From assembly GCA_963681505.1 (NCBI GenBank), contig OY811975.1:2268042-2332041 (forward strand): DNA of 64,000 bases, in the 5' to 3' direction. Within the stretch, counting starts at the first letter, position 1. Every line of letters begins with the position of its first letter. Positions 1 to 9,849 of this stretch are shown here, in pieces. This stretch comes from Eunapius fragilis (taxonomy: Eukaryota; Porifera; Demospongiae; Spongillida; Spongillidae). The notes below the pieces were generated by a model. It saw only the letters and a list, made by a program, of their open reading frames with translations, had not been told where the DNA came from and did no database searches. The position numbers were made by a program, and so were the translations under genes.

Positions 1-1975
1 CACGGTGAAGAAAGTGCGCTAAAGTGTCCCTGAGAGCATTATGGCGTGTAATAACATCACCCCCACATTTGCATGTTAATGCATGGTGTCCAAGAGGGTC
101 CAGACTGTGGGCAGGGCAGAAAGCACACTGAGAGCCCTGGGAGGTATCTTGGCCTAGCCACCACTTGACAGCTACCCTGAATTCAATTGGGTCAAGATGG
201 AGAGCTAGGGATGTGGAGGGAATAACTGATAACCAGGATGTCGCGTGGGGGGCTGAAACTGATAGCAACCGAGCCTTGTTAGCAGGGGAGGATTCATCAA
301 AGAGGACTTGAAAGCAATAGTCGTTTACTTTTGAAGACAGAAGCTTCTGACTGACAGGTGAGGAAACCACAGAATTGACAGATAGTTTCTCAATTGGAGC
401 AACAGTAGAATTGAAGTGGTCCAAGGCATTTGTAAGGTGTATGTCATCTGTATCATACACCCCAGAGGAGCAGAAGGAAGCAATAAAGGCTGAGCTGGAG
501 TGTAGGGACAGTGAGCGCAACCCAAGACCACCACTGTTAAGGCCAAGTTGGGCCTGACACCATGCCTCATCTGACATTTCAAAACCTATGCAGTCCATGA
601 AACAGTGGTGGATGTCATCATCGAAGAGCTTGAAAGCATCTGATACCAAGTTGGTTGGAATTGAGCGAGCCAAGTAGCTTAACTTGCAAAAACTACCACA
701 TAGACGAAGTAATGTTAAAGCTACTTGAGGGTCTATGACAGAAACCTCTATCAAGCAGTGCAAAAGCTTGCGAGCTTCAAGCCGTTTTGAGGCAATAAAA
801 TTTGCACAGTATATGTAGTCACCAATTGGGCATCCTAATATCTCAAAATGAGGCAATTGGAAAACTTTGAGCTCTGGTGGGAAAGGGGAGGCATCACTTG
901 GGCAGTACAGCTCACATTTAGAGATATTGATATGTAGGCCAAGAGGGGGTCCTAACTCCTGTATAAGGGTCAAAGATCTACTAATTGAAGACTTCTTGCC
1001 TGCTAATATGCCATCATCCAGATACCAAGCTTGATATAATAGATGGTTGCACTCAGTATCGTCTTTAATGGCTCCAGCAACCTTATGCAGGACCAAAGCA
1101 AACAGAAAAGGACCCAGTGGGTCTCCCTGCTGCACACCTGATTGTGATGTTAGCTGGCCCATAGGGTGCCACAGAAAAGGGTGAGAGCCATAACACCATG
1201 CCACCCAAGGAAGCAAATCTGGGAAATGCTTCGCGCATTCCTGTAAAACAGCATCTCTGGAGACTAAATTGAATGCATTCTTGAAATCCACCTTGAGAAC
1301 AGAAAAGTCCAAATCATTCCAATGTTTATCCACACAGGCCCTTATTCCATGAATAACCTTTTCTGAACCCATTGGACAAGCCACACCAAACTGTATGGGC
1401 TCAAAAAAATCAACAACCCTATGTTTAATGACAGCACACAAGCATTTCCCTGTCAATCTTCTCAGGACCTCACCCACAGCAATTGGTCTTATGTCCGGGG
1501 CACAACCAGGCTTTAACTTGCTGAGTGCTGTCAAGGACCCACCAGCCATGAAACGAGAAACCTCCTGGGGGACTTTCCCAGAGACCAAGAGGTTAACAAC
1601 CCTCCTGAGAAGGGAACAAATTGTAGTGGGAAGTGGAATTGAAGCTGCATCCAACAGGTGCTGTACCCGTAGACCAGAAGGACCTGCTGCTGTACCCTTT
1701 GGAAAAGATTTCAGGATATTATAAACATCAAAATCTTCATTCAGTGATATGGATTGTGAAGTTGTTTCTGGGATAATAGGGAGCGGCCCCTCAGGGTGTT
1801 TATCCTTTAACAACTTCCAAGTGTCATCACTATTTGGTGCCAGGCCAGAGGATGCTAAAATTCTACAAGCTTTAGCAAACATACCCTCACGAGACAGCGA
1901 GACTGCAAAATTAATGAGATTTCGCGGGATAGAATCATCTGAGTGGATGCCTATCGCTCTGTGACTCATCGCCAT
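1..1975 (-). CDS. Non-LTR-type reverse transcriptase, partial (runs off the left edge)
   Basis: One minus-strand frame is open from at least 2040 to the window start, about 658 codons from the first Met (1973-1975), with no stop. Reading 5' to 3' I see a GTAAGPSGLR segment, then DIRPIAVGEVLRR, palm motif A (VLKVDFKNAFN), motif B (GVQQGDPLGP) and catalytic motif C (WYLDD). Near the edge is a Cys/His cluster (CAFC, then GHHALTCKCGG, then TRHNALRD). These are the marks of a reverse transcriptase common in sponge, coral and mollusc retroelements. It would copy element RNA during retrotransposition. The C-terminus, any endonuclease and the 3' end lie outside the window. The intact frame suggests a young copy. 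The start is uncertain because the frame is open upstream of this Met. Confidence 0.85.
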   Translation of the reverse strand, partial: MAMSHRAIGIHSDDSIPRNLINFAVSLSREGMFAKACRILASSGLAPNSDDTWKLLKDKHPEGPLPIIPETTSQSISLNEDFDVYNILKSFPKGTAAGPSGLRVQHLLDAASIPLPTTICSLLRRVVNLLVSGKVPQEVSRFMAGGSLTALSKLKPGCAPDIRPIAVGEVLRRLTGKCLCAVIKHRVVDFFEPIQFGVACPMGSEKVIHGIRACVDKHWNDLDFSVLKVDFKNAFNLVSRDAVLQECAKHFPDLLPWVAWCYGSHPFLWHPMGQLTSQSGVQQGDPLGPFLFALVLHKVAGAIKDDTECNHLLYQAWYLDDGILAGKKSSISRSLTLIQELGPPLGLHINISKCELYCPSDASPFPPELKVFQLPHFEILGCPIGDYIYCANFIASKRLEARKLLHCLIEVSVIDPQVALTLLRLCGSFCKLSYLARSIPTNLVSDAFKLFDDDIHHCFMDCIGFEMSDEAWCQAQLGLNSGGLGLRSLSLHSSSAFIASFCSSGVYDTDDIHLTNALDHFNSTVAPIEKLSVNSVVSSPVSQKLLSSKVNDYCFQVLFDESSPANKARLLSVSAPHATSWLSVIPSTSLALHLDPIEFRVAVKWWLGQDTSQGSQCAFCPAHSLDPLGHHALTCKCGGDVITRHNALRDTLAHFLHR

Positions 1976-2107
1976 ATTCCATAGTGTTGCGTGTTCTCCT
2001 CTGCACCACAGACATATGTAATAATATAGGATACACATACAGTGAAAATACACTGGGTGAAAATGCAGATAAAGGAGAGAGAACAGATAAAAACATAGGA
2101 TGAGAAC

Positions 2108-2235
2108 ATGAGGTCAATTGGACTCTCAAGAAGATTTGCTGTTGATGGTCGATGGTATGAAGATCGTGAGCCTCGGAGACAAACTATTGCAGAGCGGAAT
2201 AATGAGAAGCTCAATCTGCAACGAAGCCAGAAGAA
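2108..2235 (+). other. Possible short coding exon (weak)
   Basis: An ATG at 2108 opens a basic, charged reading of about 43 residues ending RSQKK, immediately followed by a good splice donor (AAG|gtaagg). I do not recognise the product and found no partner exon downstream before the piggyBac-like fragment. It may belong to the retroelement's 5' region on the other strand or be chance. Confidence 0.15.
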
Positions 2236-2269
2236 GGTAAGGTTGCTCCTTCTTTTAGACTAGCAAGGC

Positions 2270-2925
2270 GTGCATTGACCTGCCGATTTATAAACGAAAA
2301 GCCCACCTTTAAGCGTTCACATCCTCGCCGCTACTGCTGCTGTCACTGTCACTGCATGTCATTCGAAGAATCACTATCAGTGCTGTTTTCGTCAACTAGG
2401 CCTATGTTATCCATCCCTGCCTGCGCTGAGGAACTACATCCTTCGTTCTCTGCGGCTCCCTCTGCACCTAAGCACGGTCGCTTAGCTTGACGCTTTCGAG
2501 TGGCAGACTAAGCTCACTTCTGTGGAAGTACTGGTGCGTGGCCCTGCCCCTGAGCGTGGCATATACCCTTAATCGACGCCGTGGATACAGTTCCACAGCT
2601 CCATCTCACAGTGTACTTTCTAGTTTCTACTTCTTGAGCATCCAGCAACCTGAAATATTTCCCCTTCCTTCCCATACGTCGCTTTCAGTTTGCTTACAAC
2701 TCTATCGCCATGGGCAAATGGCGGTTTCGCCATATTACAACTGTAATACCGGTTTTTAAGCAAGACAAACCTGTTTCAACCTCGGCAGTATCTCTGATCT
2801 GCATGATCTTGAATCTAGTTAATCAATAAAGCACCAAGTGTACATCATTCTTTTAGAAAGTGGTCATCATCCTTATTTAAGGATGGCCATCCTTAAATAA
2901 GGATTGCATGGGGAGATTATAAACA
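2270..2925 (-). mobile_element. piggyBac-like element, partial
   Basis: This is homologous, in the opposite orientation, to the complete element at 55690-56986. Its outer end carries the same terminus (GGGGAGATTATAAACA on the plus strand) followed by TTAA at 2926-2929. A 36-bp palindrome lies just inside it at 2869-2904. The degenerate coding stretch resembles the N-terminal part of a transposase-like protein (a K-Y-T-V-R-W segment, then R-K-R-Q-A-K-R-P-C), with stops and frameshifts. The other terminus is not visible, so this copy is truncated. Confidence 0.6.
2869..2904. repeat. 36-bp perfect palindrome (subterminal, piggyBac-like)
   Basis: ATCCTTATTTAAGGAT, then GGCC, then the reverse complement. 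Near-identical palindromes lie at 55706-55741, 56741-56779 and 56929-56966. Confidence 0.9.
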
Positions 2926-3148
2926 TTAAGGAAGCAAAAATTCTTTTGTACACGACAGAGGTTGAAAATACAATGCATCATTAATAGCGGTCAAATCCTG
3001 TCAAGTGTACTGTAAATGGATAATATATATGCTGAGTCACAAGATATAATTATTCACGTGCATGCATGGTTGTACTCTACGCAGCTTATACGATGACGCT
3101 ATCGAATCAAAACTAAATTCGAATTAATCCTCGAATATCCGCTTGCAG

Positions 3149-3156
3149 TATAAATA
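3149..3156 (+). promoter_or_regulatory. TATA box of the membrane-protein gene
   Basis: TATAAATA lies about 260 bp before the chosen start. A 5' UTR exon to 3289 ends in TTG|gtaagt, and an acceptor (atatag) ends at 3381, giving a likely short 5' UTR intron (3290-3381) that removes the more upstream ATG at 3320. Confidence 0.5.
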
Positions 3157-3409
3157 GATGGCTGCCAATGTTGTGATTGTTCCCGAGATGACCTTTAACT
3201 AGCATGTTTATACATTTTAAAGCGCTCTCCCCCACATGCACAGAGAAAACTTTCGGAGCCATCTTTGTATAATGTTACAGTAAACGTTGGTAAGTTACAT
3301 ATTTCATGGCAAATAGCTGATGTCTGTATGTACAGGCACGGCATATATAACATGTATATATCATGCATGCAGTACATATAGGTATAAAGGACACTACGAG
3401 ATCACGTTG

Positions 3410-5179
3410 ATGCCAATGGACCAATACAATTTGACACCGTTGCGGGTGGCCACGCTTTGTCTAATCCTTCGCTATGTTGGACTGTGCACAGGTAATAGCC
3501 CAATCTGTGAGACCTGTCCCAGCTATATGTCCGAGGGATATCTAGCCTGTGACCAGAAATCATGTGATTGGCTACTCATCAATGGAAAATGGGCGGGCAA
3601 CGTTACAGTGGGGGGAGACGTGATGATAAGTGACTGTCCGTATGGGTATTGCCTATTTAACGATTCCAGTCAGTTCATTTGGATTCCACGTGACATGGTA
3701 GCAACGATCGGGGATTTCTTGTGCAACGCAACTCACAGGATGGGAGTACTGTGTGGTCAGTGCCAGCCGGGATACGCGCCCACCATTAATTACGGTGGAT
3801 ATGCAAGTGAGTGCGTCCCTTGTGACGAGCACAGTTCAAAAATAAACTGGATCTACTACATCCTTTCGGTCTACGTACCTCTCCTTGTGGTCTTCTTCGT
3901 CATCATCGTGTTTAACATCCGCCTCACCACTGGTCCTTTGAACTCATTCATACTATTTGCCCAAGTCATCTCTACCACGCTTGATATCGACCTACAAGGA
4001 CGGGCTCCCCTGAACGAAGTATATGGCCTAGGAACCGACGCTTTCAAAAAATCTTATCAAATCCCGTACGACTTTTTCAATCTCAACTTTTTTGGAAACT
4101 TTCTCCCGCCTTTTTGCCTCCACGAGAAGCTGAGTACACTTGACGCCATAGCACTGCGCTACGTTGTAGGGTTTTTCCCCGTGTTAGTCATTATAGCAAT
4201 AGTCCTTCTCCTACGATGTCAGAGGTGCCTTAAAGTGGGCCCGAAAATACCCACTTGCCTTCAAAAGTATCGCGTCGGTACTTCACTGGTGCATGCATTT
4301 GCCGCGTTTGTCCTTCTTTCATACAACCGGTTATGCCAGATTACTGTTTACTTGCTTACGCCCGTATTAATGTTCGATCAATATTTAACTCACGAACTGG
4401 ATAATCGCATTTATTTTCAAGGCGACTACATAACTACTGACGCTACGTACATCGTTCGCTACAAGCTCCCCGCATTCCTAGTGTCCATCCTTCTGGTCCT
4501 AGTACCTATCTCGCTCATTCACTATCCGCTGATGTGGGTGGAGCGACTGGTATCGAAAGTGAGCTGGTTGAGGAAAGTATACCCTTCTGCGAGCATCGCC
4601 ATATTGCTAGATATGTTCCAAGGCTGTTATAAAGACAATAGACGCTACTTTGCTGGCCTCTATTTTGTGTTCCGACTCCTGCTGTTTTTTGCGTTCTTGC
4701 TACCTCGTGAGTTGCAGCAGCTCATTCAGCAGATTCTGATTATTATCTACGTTTTTCTGCTCGCTATTTTAAAACCTTATAAAGACAGGCGAGTGAACTA
4801 TCTGGACATCACTATGTTCACAAACATGTCACTTATTAATGCATTGTCATGGTACGCAGTCAATCAGGTAGTTACCAATCCATTGTCAACTCTTGTTCCG
4901 TGCATAATCACTGAATCCATCTTGGTGTTCTTACCTCTGGTCTACCTCATTGCCTATGTTCTGTGGTACGCCACTGAGCACTGTCACGAAAGAGCTAAAA
5001 TGAAGATGAAGGAATGGTATTCTGGAACTATGGCTCGCAGAATAACAAGATGGGGAGATGTGCCTGGCAGCATTCATCGGAATATTGCGCAGTCGAACAT
5101 CAAAGACGACACAGACCTTCTTATTCAGCGTCAAGACGAACTGCTTCAGTATGGTGTATTGAGGGTGGCGCCTGCGTGA
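3410..5179 (+). CDS. Multi-pass membrane protein with cysteine-rich ectodomain
   Basis: Single coding exon of about 589 residues. I start at 3410 because the earlier ATG lies inside a predicted 5' UTR intron. A hydrophobic N-terminus (LRVATLCLILRYVGLC) looks like a signal peptide. It is followed by about 130 extracellular residues with paired cysteines (CETC, CDQKSC) and a GVLCGQCQPGYAP motif ending CVPC. Then come about eight membrane helices, the first WIYYILSVYVPLLVVFF, with KPYKDRRVNYLD between late helices, and a basic cytoplasmic tail. Large families of this architecture occur in sponge and cnidarian genomes, with a membrane part loosely reminiscent of TRP/polycystin-like proteins. I cannot assign a substrate or ligand. 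Cell-surface receptor or channel is inference. No stops or frameshifts interrupt it. Confidence 0.8.
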   Translation: MPMDQYNLTPLRVATLCLILRYVGLCTGNSPICETCPSYMSEGYLACDQKSCDWLLINGKWAGNVTVGGDVMISDCPYGYCLFNDSSQFIWIPRDMVATIGDFLCNATHRMGVLCGQCQPGYAPTINYGGYASECVPCDEHSSKINWIYYILSVYVPLLVVFFVIIVFNIRLTTGPLNSFILFAQVISTTLDIDLQGRAPLNEVYGLGTDAFKKSYQIPYDFFNLNFFGNFLPPFCLHEKLSTLDAIALRYVVGFFPVLVIIAIVLLLRCQRCLKVGPKIPTCLQKYRVGTSLVHAFAAFVLLSYNRLCQITVYLLTPVLMFDQYLTHELDNRIYFQGDYITTDATYIVRYKLPAFLVSILLVLVPISLIHYPLMWVERLVSKVSWLRKVYPSASIAILLDMFQGCYKDNRRYFAGLYFVFRLLLFFAFLLPRELQQLIQQILIIIYVFLLAILKPYKDRRVNYLDITMFTNMSLINALSWYAVNQVVTNPLSTLVPCIITESILVFLPLVYLIAYVLWYATEHCHERAKMKMKEWYSGTMARRITRWGDVPGSIHRNIAQSNIKDDTDLLIQRQDELLQYGVLRVAPA

Positions 5180-5254
5180 TAAAAATTATATATGTATGAA
5201 CTTGAAATTTATTTGATATGAACTTTATGCATGATTATAATTATTCCGAGCTGC

Positions 5255-5535
5255 GATATATTTTATTGCTGAACTGAATAAAGTGGCAGGATTATATAGC
5301 CATCTTAGCTGCAAATGGTATAACGCAGCGCTATTGTGAATAACAATTTCACTGCCTGTAGCACTCTGCATTCATACAGAGTGCAAGCAATGTCGAAATG
5401 CGACAGAGAACCCCCGCTAAAATGGAACAAGCTGGGCATGCACTATGTAAAGGCCTAAATTGGAAGACGTCCAGTTCTCTCCCCTTTAGTGCAAGAGCAG
5501 GATACTTGACACAGACAGAGGCGCTGCTCAGCATA
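5255..5535. repeat. Duplicated block: KMO gene 3' end plus downstream flank
   Basis: This segment matches 9530-9925 in the same orientation: shared AACTGAATAAAGTGGCA, ATAACGCAGCGCTATTGTGA and GGCATGCACTAT. It is an old local duplication whose other copy carries the intact gene end. Confidence 0.8.
5440..5530 (-). pseudogene. KMO C-terminal fragment
   Basis: The minus strand reads ALALKGRELDVFQFRP, matching YLALKGRGLDIFRFRP at the end of the intact KMO at 9850-11226. Only the last 25 or so residues are present, the stop codon is lost by small indels, and nothing upstream is recognisable. It is a truncated duplicate, not a second gene. Confidence 0.8.
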
Positions 5536-5559
5536 AATATTTTGTTTAGGAAATTTTGC

Positions 5560-6160
5560 ATATCCAGAAATGAGTGGTCACCAAAGTTACAAAAGTTTCA
5601 AATTTGCATTTTCTGATATTTCATTGCGTGAATTCTCTTGAGAAAGTTAGAGTACGATAAAATATGATTATTTGTTTGAATATTCATTAATTTGTTTTTC
5701 ATTACATATTCAAGAATATTTATTAAGAATATGTATGGAAAGTATTAGTACTTGATTTTTTCTACGGGACTAAGGGGTGTACTAAAAATGTGACATGCCC
5801 TATAATAGCTAGTATGGAGCATAATTATTTAGCAATTTATAAATTACCCCCTTTGTATTGAAAGTTTTAGTTCCTGGAGGCAAAATAGTACTTCCCATAG
5901 AGCTCTATAGAAAATGACAACCTAATTATTGTATTCAACACCCTGTAATTCTTAGGCTTTACTAGATATCCAAATTGTGACTATTGGACACTATCCTCAC
6001 AACAACCTAGTATTTATTTGAGCTTGTGTAGTAATTTTCTGGATTTCTAGTTTTCGTTCCTGTAATTTTTTTTAAATTGGGTCATCTTGTAAATTTTTTG
6101 CGTCAATATGCCGATACCATGGATACGAGCGTCTCGTGACTTAGGAGGGACAAACAATAA
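5560..6160. other. AT-rich intergenic, nothing recognised
   Basis: No coding pattern, repeat or RNA structure stands out. Confidence 0.5.
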
Positions 6161-6163
6161 TAA

Positions 6164-6349
6164 CTAAACCAGAGCACGTGCCATCAATCCACACCCGCTT
6201 GTCTCTCGTCCCAGACCGCTAATATTTTGAATTGCTTTCACTCTGGTAGGTGTTAGCTTGAATGCTGTGCTTTCGAACACTGCCTTTGTAAGCTGTTGTT
6301 TGATGTTCGTGTTCACAAGCCCGGATGCATTCGTCAGAACCAGTGGCAT
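6164..6349 (-). other. Short unrecognised ORF
   Basis: About 61 residues of ordinary composition beginning MPLVLTNASGLVNTN. It could be a terminal coding scrap. No family recognised and no flanking exon found. Confidence 0.15.
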
Positions 6350-6448
6350 TATATCCCGCGGATCCTAGGTTTCATTACGTTGGCAGGCCCGTATGTCCGT
6401 GGTGCAGTCTGTGCGGTTTGCATGGTTTTTTTCCAGATCCATCCGTGC

Positions 6449-6853
<405 letters not shown>

Positions 6854-7293
6854 GTGCATGCAGCGTGATAACTTTTTAGTTTGGGAGTGGGGTGGAAAGT
6901 TGGGGGGTGGGGGGCGGGGGTCCGGGCGGAGAACAATAGGCTTGAATATCATTGTGTCTAAATTCAGTCTAATTCAATCCATATCTAATAGGTGTAAGGT
7001 TTCTATTCATCATTTTATAGGCATGCCCTGATACACGGGGGCTAATTTTACAGTCCATGTATACATATATTGTGACAGTGAAGAGCGATTTACATGCAGG
7101 CCTACATGTAGTTATAATTCTTACTCGATATTTGTATATGGTTAACCGTAATCTATGTGAAACACACCCTCTCTTTTTAGATGAATGCTGCATGGATAAT
7201 TAAACGTAGGTCTGCCAGCCTCTTTTAACCTATTGCTGTATAGGATGGATGGCATAAATGTGTGTGTGATGCTCTGTTCATCCTCCTCCCCTC

Positions 7294-7295
<2 letters not shown>

Positions 7296-7331
<36 letters not shown>

Positions 7332-7503
7332 AACACACACAGGTACTGTTAATCCCCCCCCCCCCCCTTGACTTGTGTACACTGTGGGTGGATTGATTGA
7401 GATAAGCAGTGCCTGGTTACCTGTTGCAAATCCAGTACGTTTGCAAATTGAACCCACGCTGACTTTGTGATATTAACACATGCACGCAGACACATACAAA
7501 CAG

Positions 7504-7536
<33 letters not shown>

Positions 7537-7620
7537 AACACACACACACACACACACAAACACAAACACACACACAAACACACGCACAAACACACACACA
7601 CACACTCTCTCTCTCTCGCA
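7296..7620. repeat. AC-rich microsatellites and C14 tract
   Basis: AC/AAAC tracts at 7296-7341 and 7503-7605, with a run of 14 C at 7354-7367. No gene. Confidence 0.95.
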
Positions 7621-7639
7621 CGCAGGGCGTTTCTTATAT

Positions 7640-8260
7640 AAATTGTACACAGGATTGGTGACGCTAGCCTTGTTTAGTTCATGCATCTATGGAATCGGTA
7701 GCAGCAGCAGTATGTACATGTGGTGATGTATCATCTGCTATATGATTGTACAGAGTTAGTTGGTTATTATTTGTGGCTTAGATGTTGGTTTGACCTCTTC
7801 CGCCGTAACATCCACCAAGCTAGGAATTTGAATGGTACATTGCCTTGGTACACCATCAACTGTTTGATTCACTGGTCTTTTTTAAATAGGATGAAATGAA
7901 ATGCATTTCAAGACGATGGCAATCCTTTCCTCTTTTGTGTATCAGTTGCTGCATTTGGAAGTGAAATGAAGTTTTAAATGATTGATATCTAAATCTATCC
8001 CTATTTCTGATGTGGAGGGGTGCACTGTATACAGTTGATAAACGAAGTTGCACCATGGAGGAGTCGATTTCAGGCAAGGACTTTGTATTCGAAGAGCAAA
8101 CATTACGCGTGCGTGCATGCACATAGTTGTTTGCGGAGACATAGCATAGCCCACCATCAGTAGCGTATCTAGGATTTCAGCGAGGAGGTGCTTCACGTCA
8201 GGCCCGATACGAGAAGTGTGGGGTGTGGAGGTGGTGCTGTTTGCTTCAGGTTCGATACAA
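7640..8260. other. Intergenic, nothing recognised
   Basis: Ordinary-composition sequence with no supported gene or repeat. Confidence 0.4.
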
Positions 8261-8264
8261 AAAG

Positions 8265-8990
8265 TGGGGGCCCTTTGTTAAAAAAAAAATAACCGGTCGG
8301 TTGAGGTTGTTCGTTTTAAAATAACCGGTTATTGCCGGTTTAACAAATATTTTTCGATAAAAGTTAAACCAGCACAACCTCGGGCTTTGCCACATGGCAA
8401 GAAAGATGGTCTGCGGCGTACCCTTAAGAATGTCGCCATGTTGCTAGTGTCCAGCATAATCACCCCGGCTTCTGGATAGTTTTTCAAGTTTTCAAATTTT
8501 TGAATTTTCCGTGAACTCCAAAGAATTTCTAGCAAATGATCCTTACGCATCCAAAAATGGGCTATCCATCATAAAGTTATAGGGTACTGAATTTCTAATT
8601 AGCCATACATTTCAATGCGAGCGTTTTTCTTTGCTTGTCCTGTGAAATTTGATAGAATCATATAAGAGTATTTTTGCTGGACACTGTACTGTAAGTATCA
8701 TCATGCATGAGATGAACAGCGAAGAGATGAATCTCTCCGTTGTTCGCTTTCGTCCGCTTATTGCTTTCTCACGCCCGCATTATTGATAGATGTAAGACGG
8801 ACGTGACGCGACTTGCAACCGCTTCTCAATAAAATATCAACCGGTCGGTTGTGGTTGCTTAATATTTGAACAACCGGTTGAAGCGGTTACTAAGCTGAAA
8901 TAGAACCAGTTGAGGCGGTTATTTAATTCTCGCGATCGTCGGTTAACCGGTTCACCGGTTAACCGGCACAACCGCTTTCAAGCCTTAAGT
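8265..8990. mobile_element. Degenerate hAT-like element rich in AACCGGT palindromes
   Basis: Clusters of AACCGGTCGGTTG/TTAACCGGTT lie at both ends (8290-8345 and 8838-8980) around a non-coding centre. The right end read inward (AAGGCTTGAAAGCGGTTG) resembles common hAT termini. No transposase is seen. Boundaries and target duplication are not clear. Confidence 0.4.
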
Positions 8991-8999
8991 AGATGCAAC

Positions 9000-9178
9000 C
9001 CTCCTGCTCCAAGCACCATGCAGTAGATGCAACCCCCACTTCCACCTCCACAAGTATAGTCATGCACCATTTGGAGATCCTAATACACCACCTTCGTGTC
9101 TGTGGAGCTAGGGTCTGCTGCAACTAAATGTTGTTGCAGACCAATTGGACATGCATGATGTCATAATCAACAGATGAA
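9000..9178 (+). repeat. Dispersed repeat flank shared with 52030-52211
   Basis: Sequence such as CACTTCCACCTCCACAA, GATCCTAATACACCA and GGTCTGCTGCAACTAAAT recurs at 52060-52211, in both places immediately left of an FB1 foldback. FB1 is therefore part of, or inserted into, a larger repeated unit. A degenerate reading (GLLQLN...) may be an old coding end. Confidence 0.6.
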
Positions 9179-9443
9179 ACAAGTAATAAAAACTTTCTCT
9201 ATAATGAGAAAGTTGCATGATTGGTGGCATATATATAGGATTGGTAAGCAATGGTGGTGTATAAAGGACTGAAGGAAGCAAGAGTCTAATTAGAAGGGGG
9301 AATGTTATAGTCCCATATTTCGCACATTCTAGATCTGTTTGTGTGTGAAATACATTTCCCCTTCTTATTAGACTCTGTTTTACACCACTATTGCCTTCAA
9401 TCCTATATGCCACCAACTTTTTCACAGAGAATGTTTTTTTTTG
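9179..9443. mobile_element. FB1 foldback element, copy 1
   Basis: Long inverted repeat: the left arm starts ACAAGTAATAAAAAC and the right arm ends in the reverse complement around GAGAATGTTTTT, with internal landmarks GGTGGTGTA.../...ACACCACTATTG. Non-coding. Same family as copies at 12965, 24306, 30619, 40707, 52212, 62948, 63252 and 63819. Confidence 0.85.
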
Positions 9444-9464
9444 TTATATTATTGTGAACTGAAT

Positions 9465-9530
9465 TAGTTGGGCGTAGCCCGACCTCGCGTTTTGGCGCGA
9501 AAAGTCGGGCTACGCCCACAAGCTAGCTAG
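9465..9530. mobile_element. Small GC-rich hairpin element H1 with 8-bp TSD
   Basis: A perfect 14-bp stem GGGCGTAGCCCGAC (9470-9483 with 9504-9517) sits between direct repeats AACTGAAT at 9457-9464 and 9531-9538. The duplicated block at 5272-5279 has a single AACTGAAT and no hairpin, so it is the empty site. Confidence 0.8.
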
Positions 9531-9849
9531 AACTGAATAAAGTGGCATGATTATATTGCCATCTTAGCCGTATATGGTATAACGCAGCGCTATTGTGAAT
9601 AAAAATTTCAATTCACTGCATGCAGCACTCTGCACTCCTATGCATGGCAACTATGCAATGAGTTGCTTTCTATATTCAATCATCCATGCAGGCCTATACA
9701 CAGAAACGGTATCACTATACAGAATGGAACCAGACTATTATACTATGAGTTGCTTTCAATCACTCTATGTTCAATCATGCCTACACAGAAACAGCATGCA
9801 TCACTATACTGAATGGACTCTATATGTACAGAATGGAATCAGGCATGCA

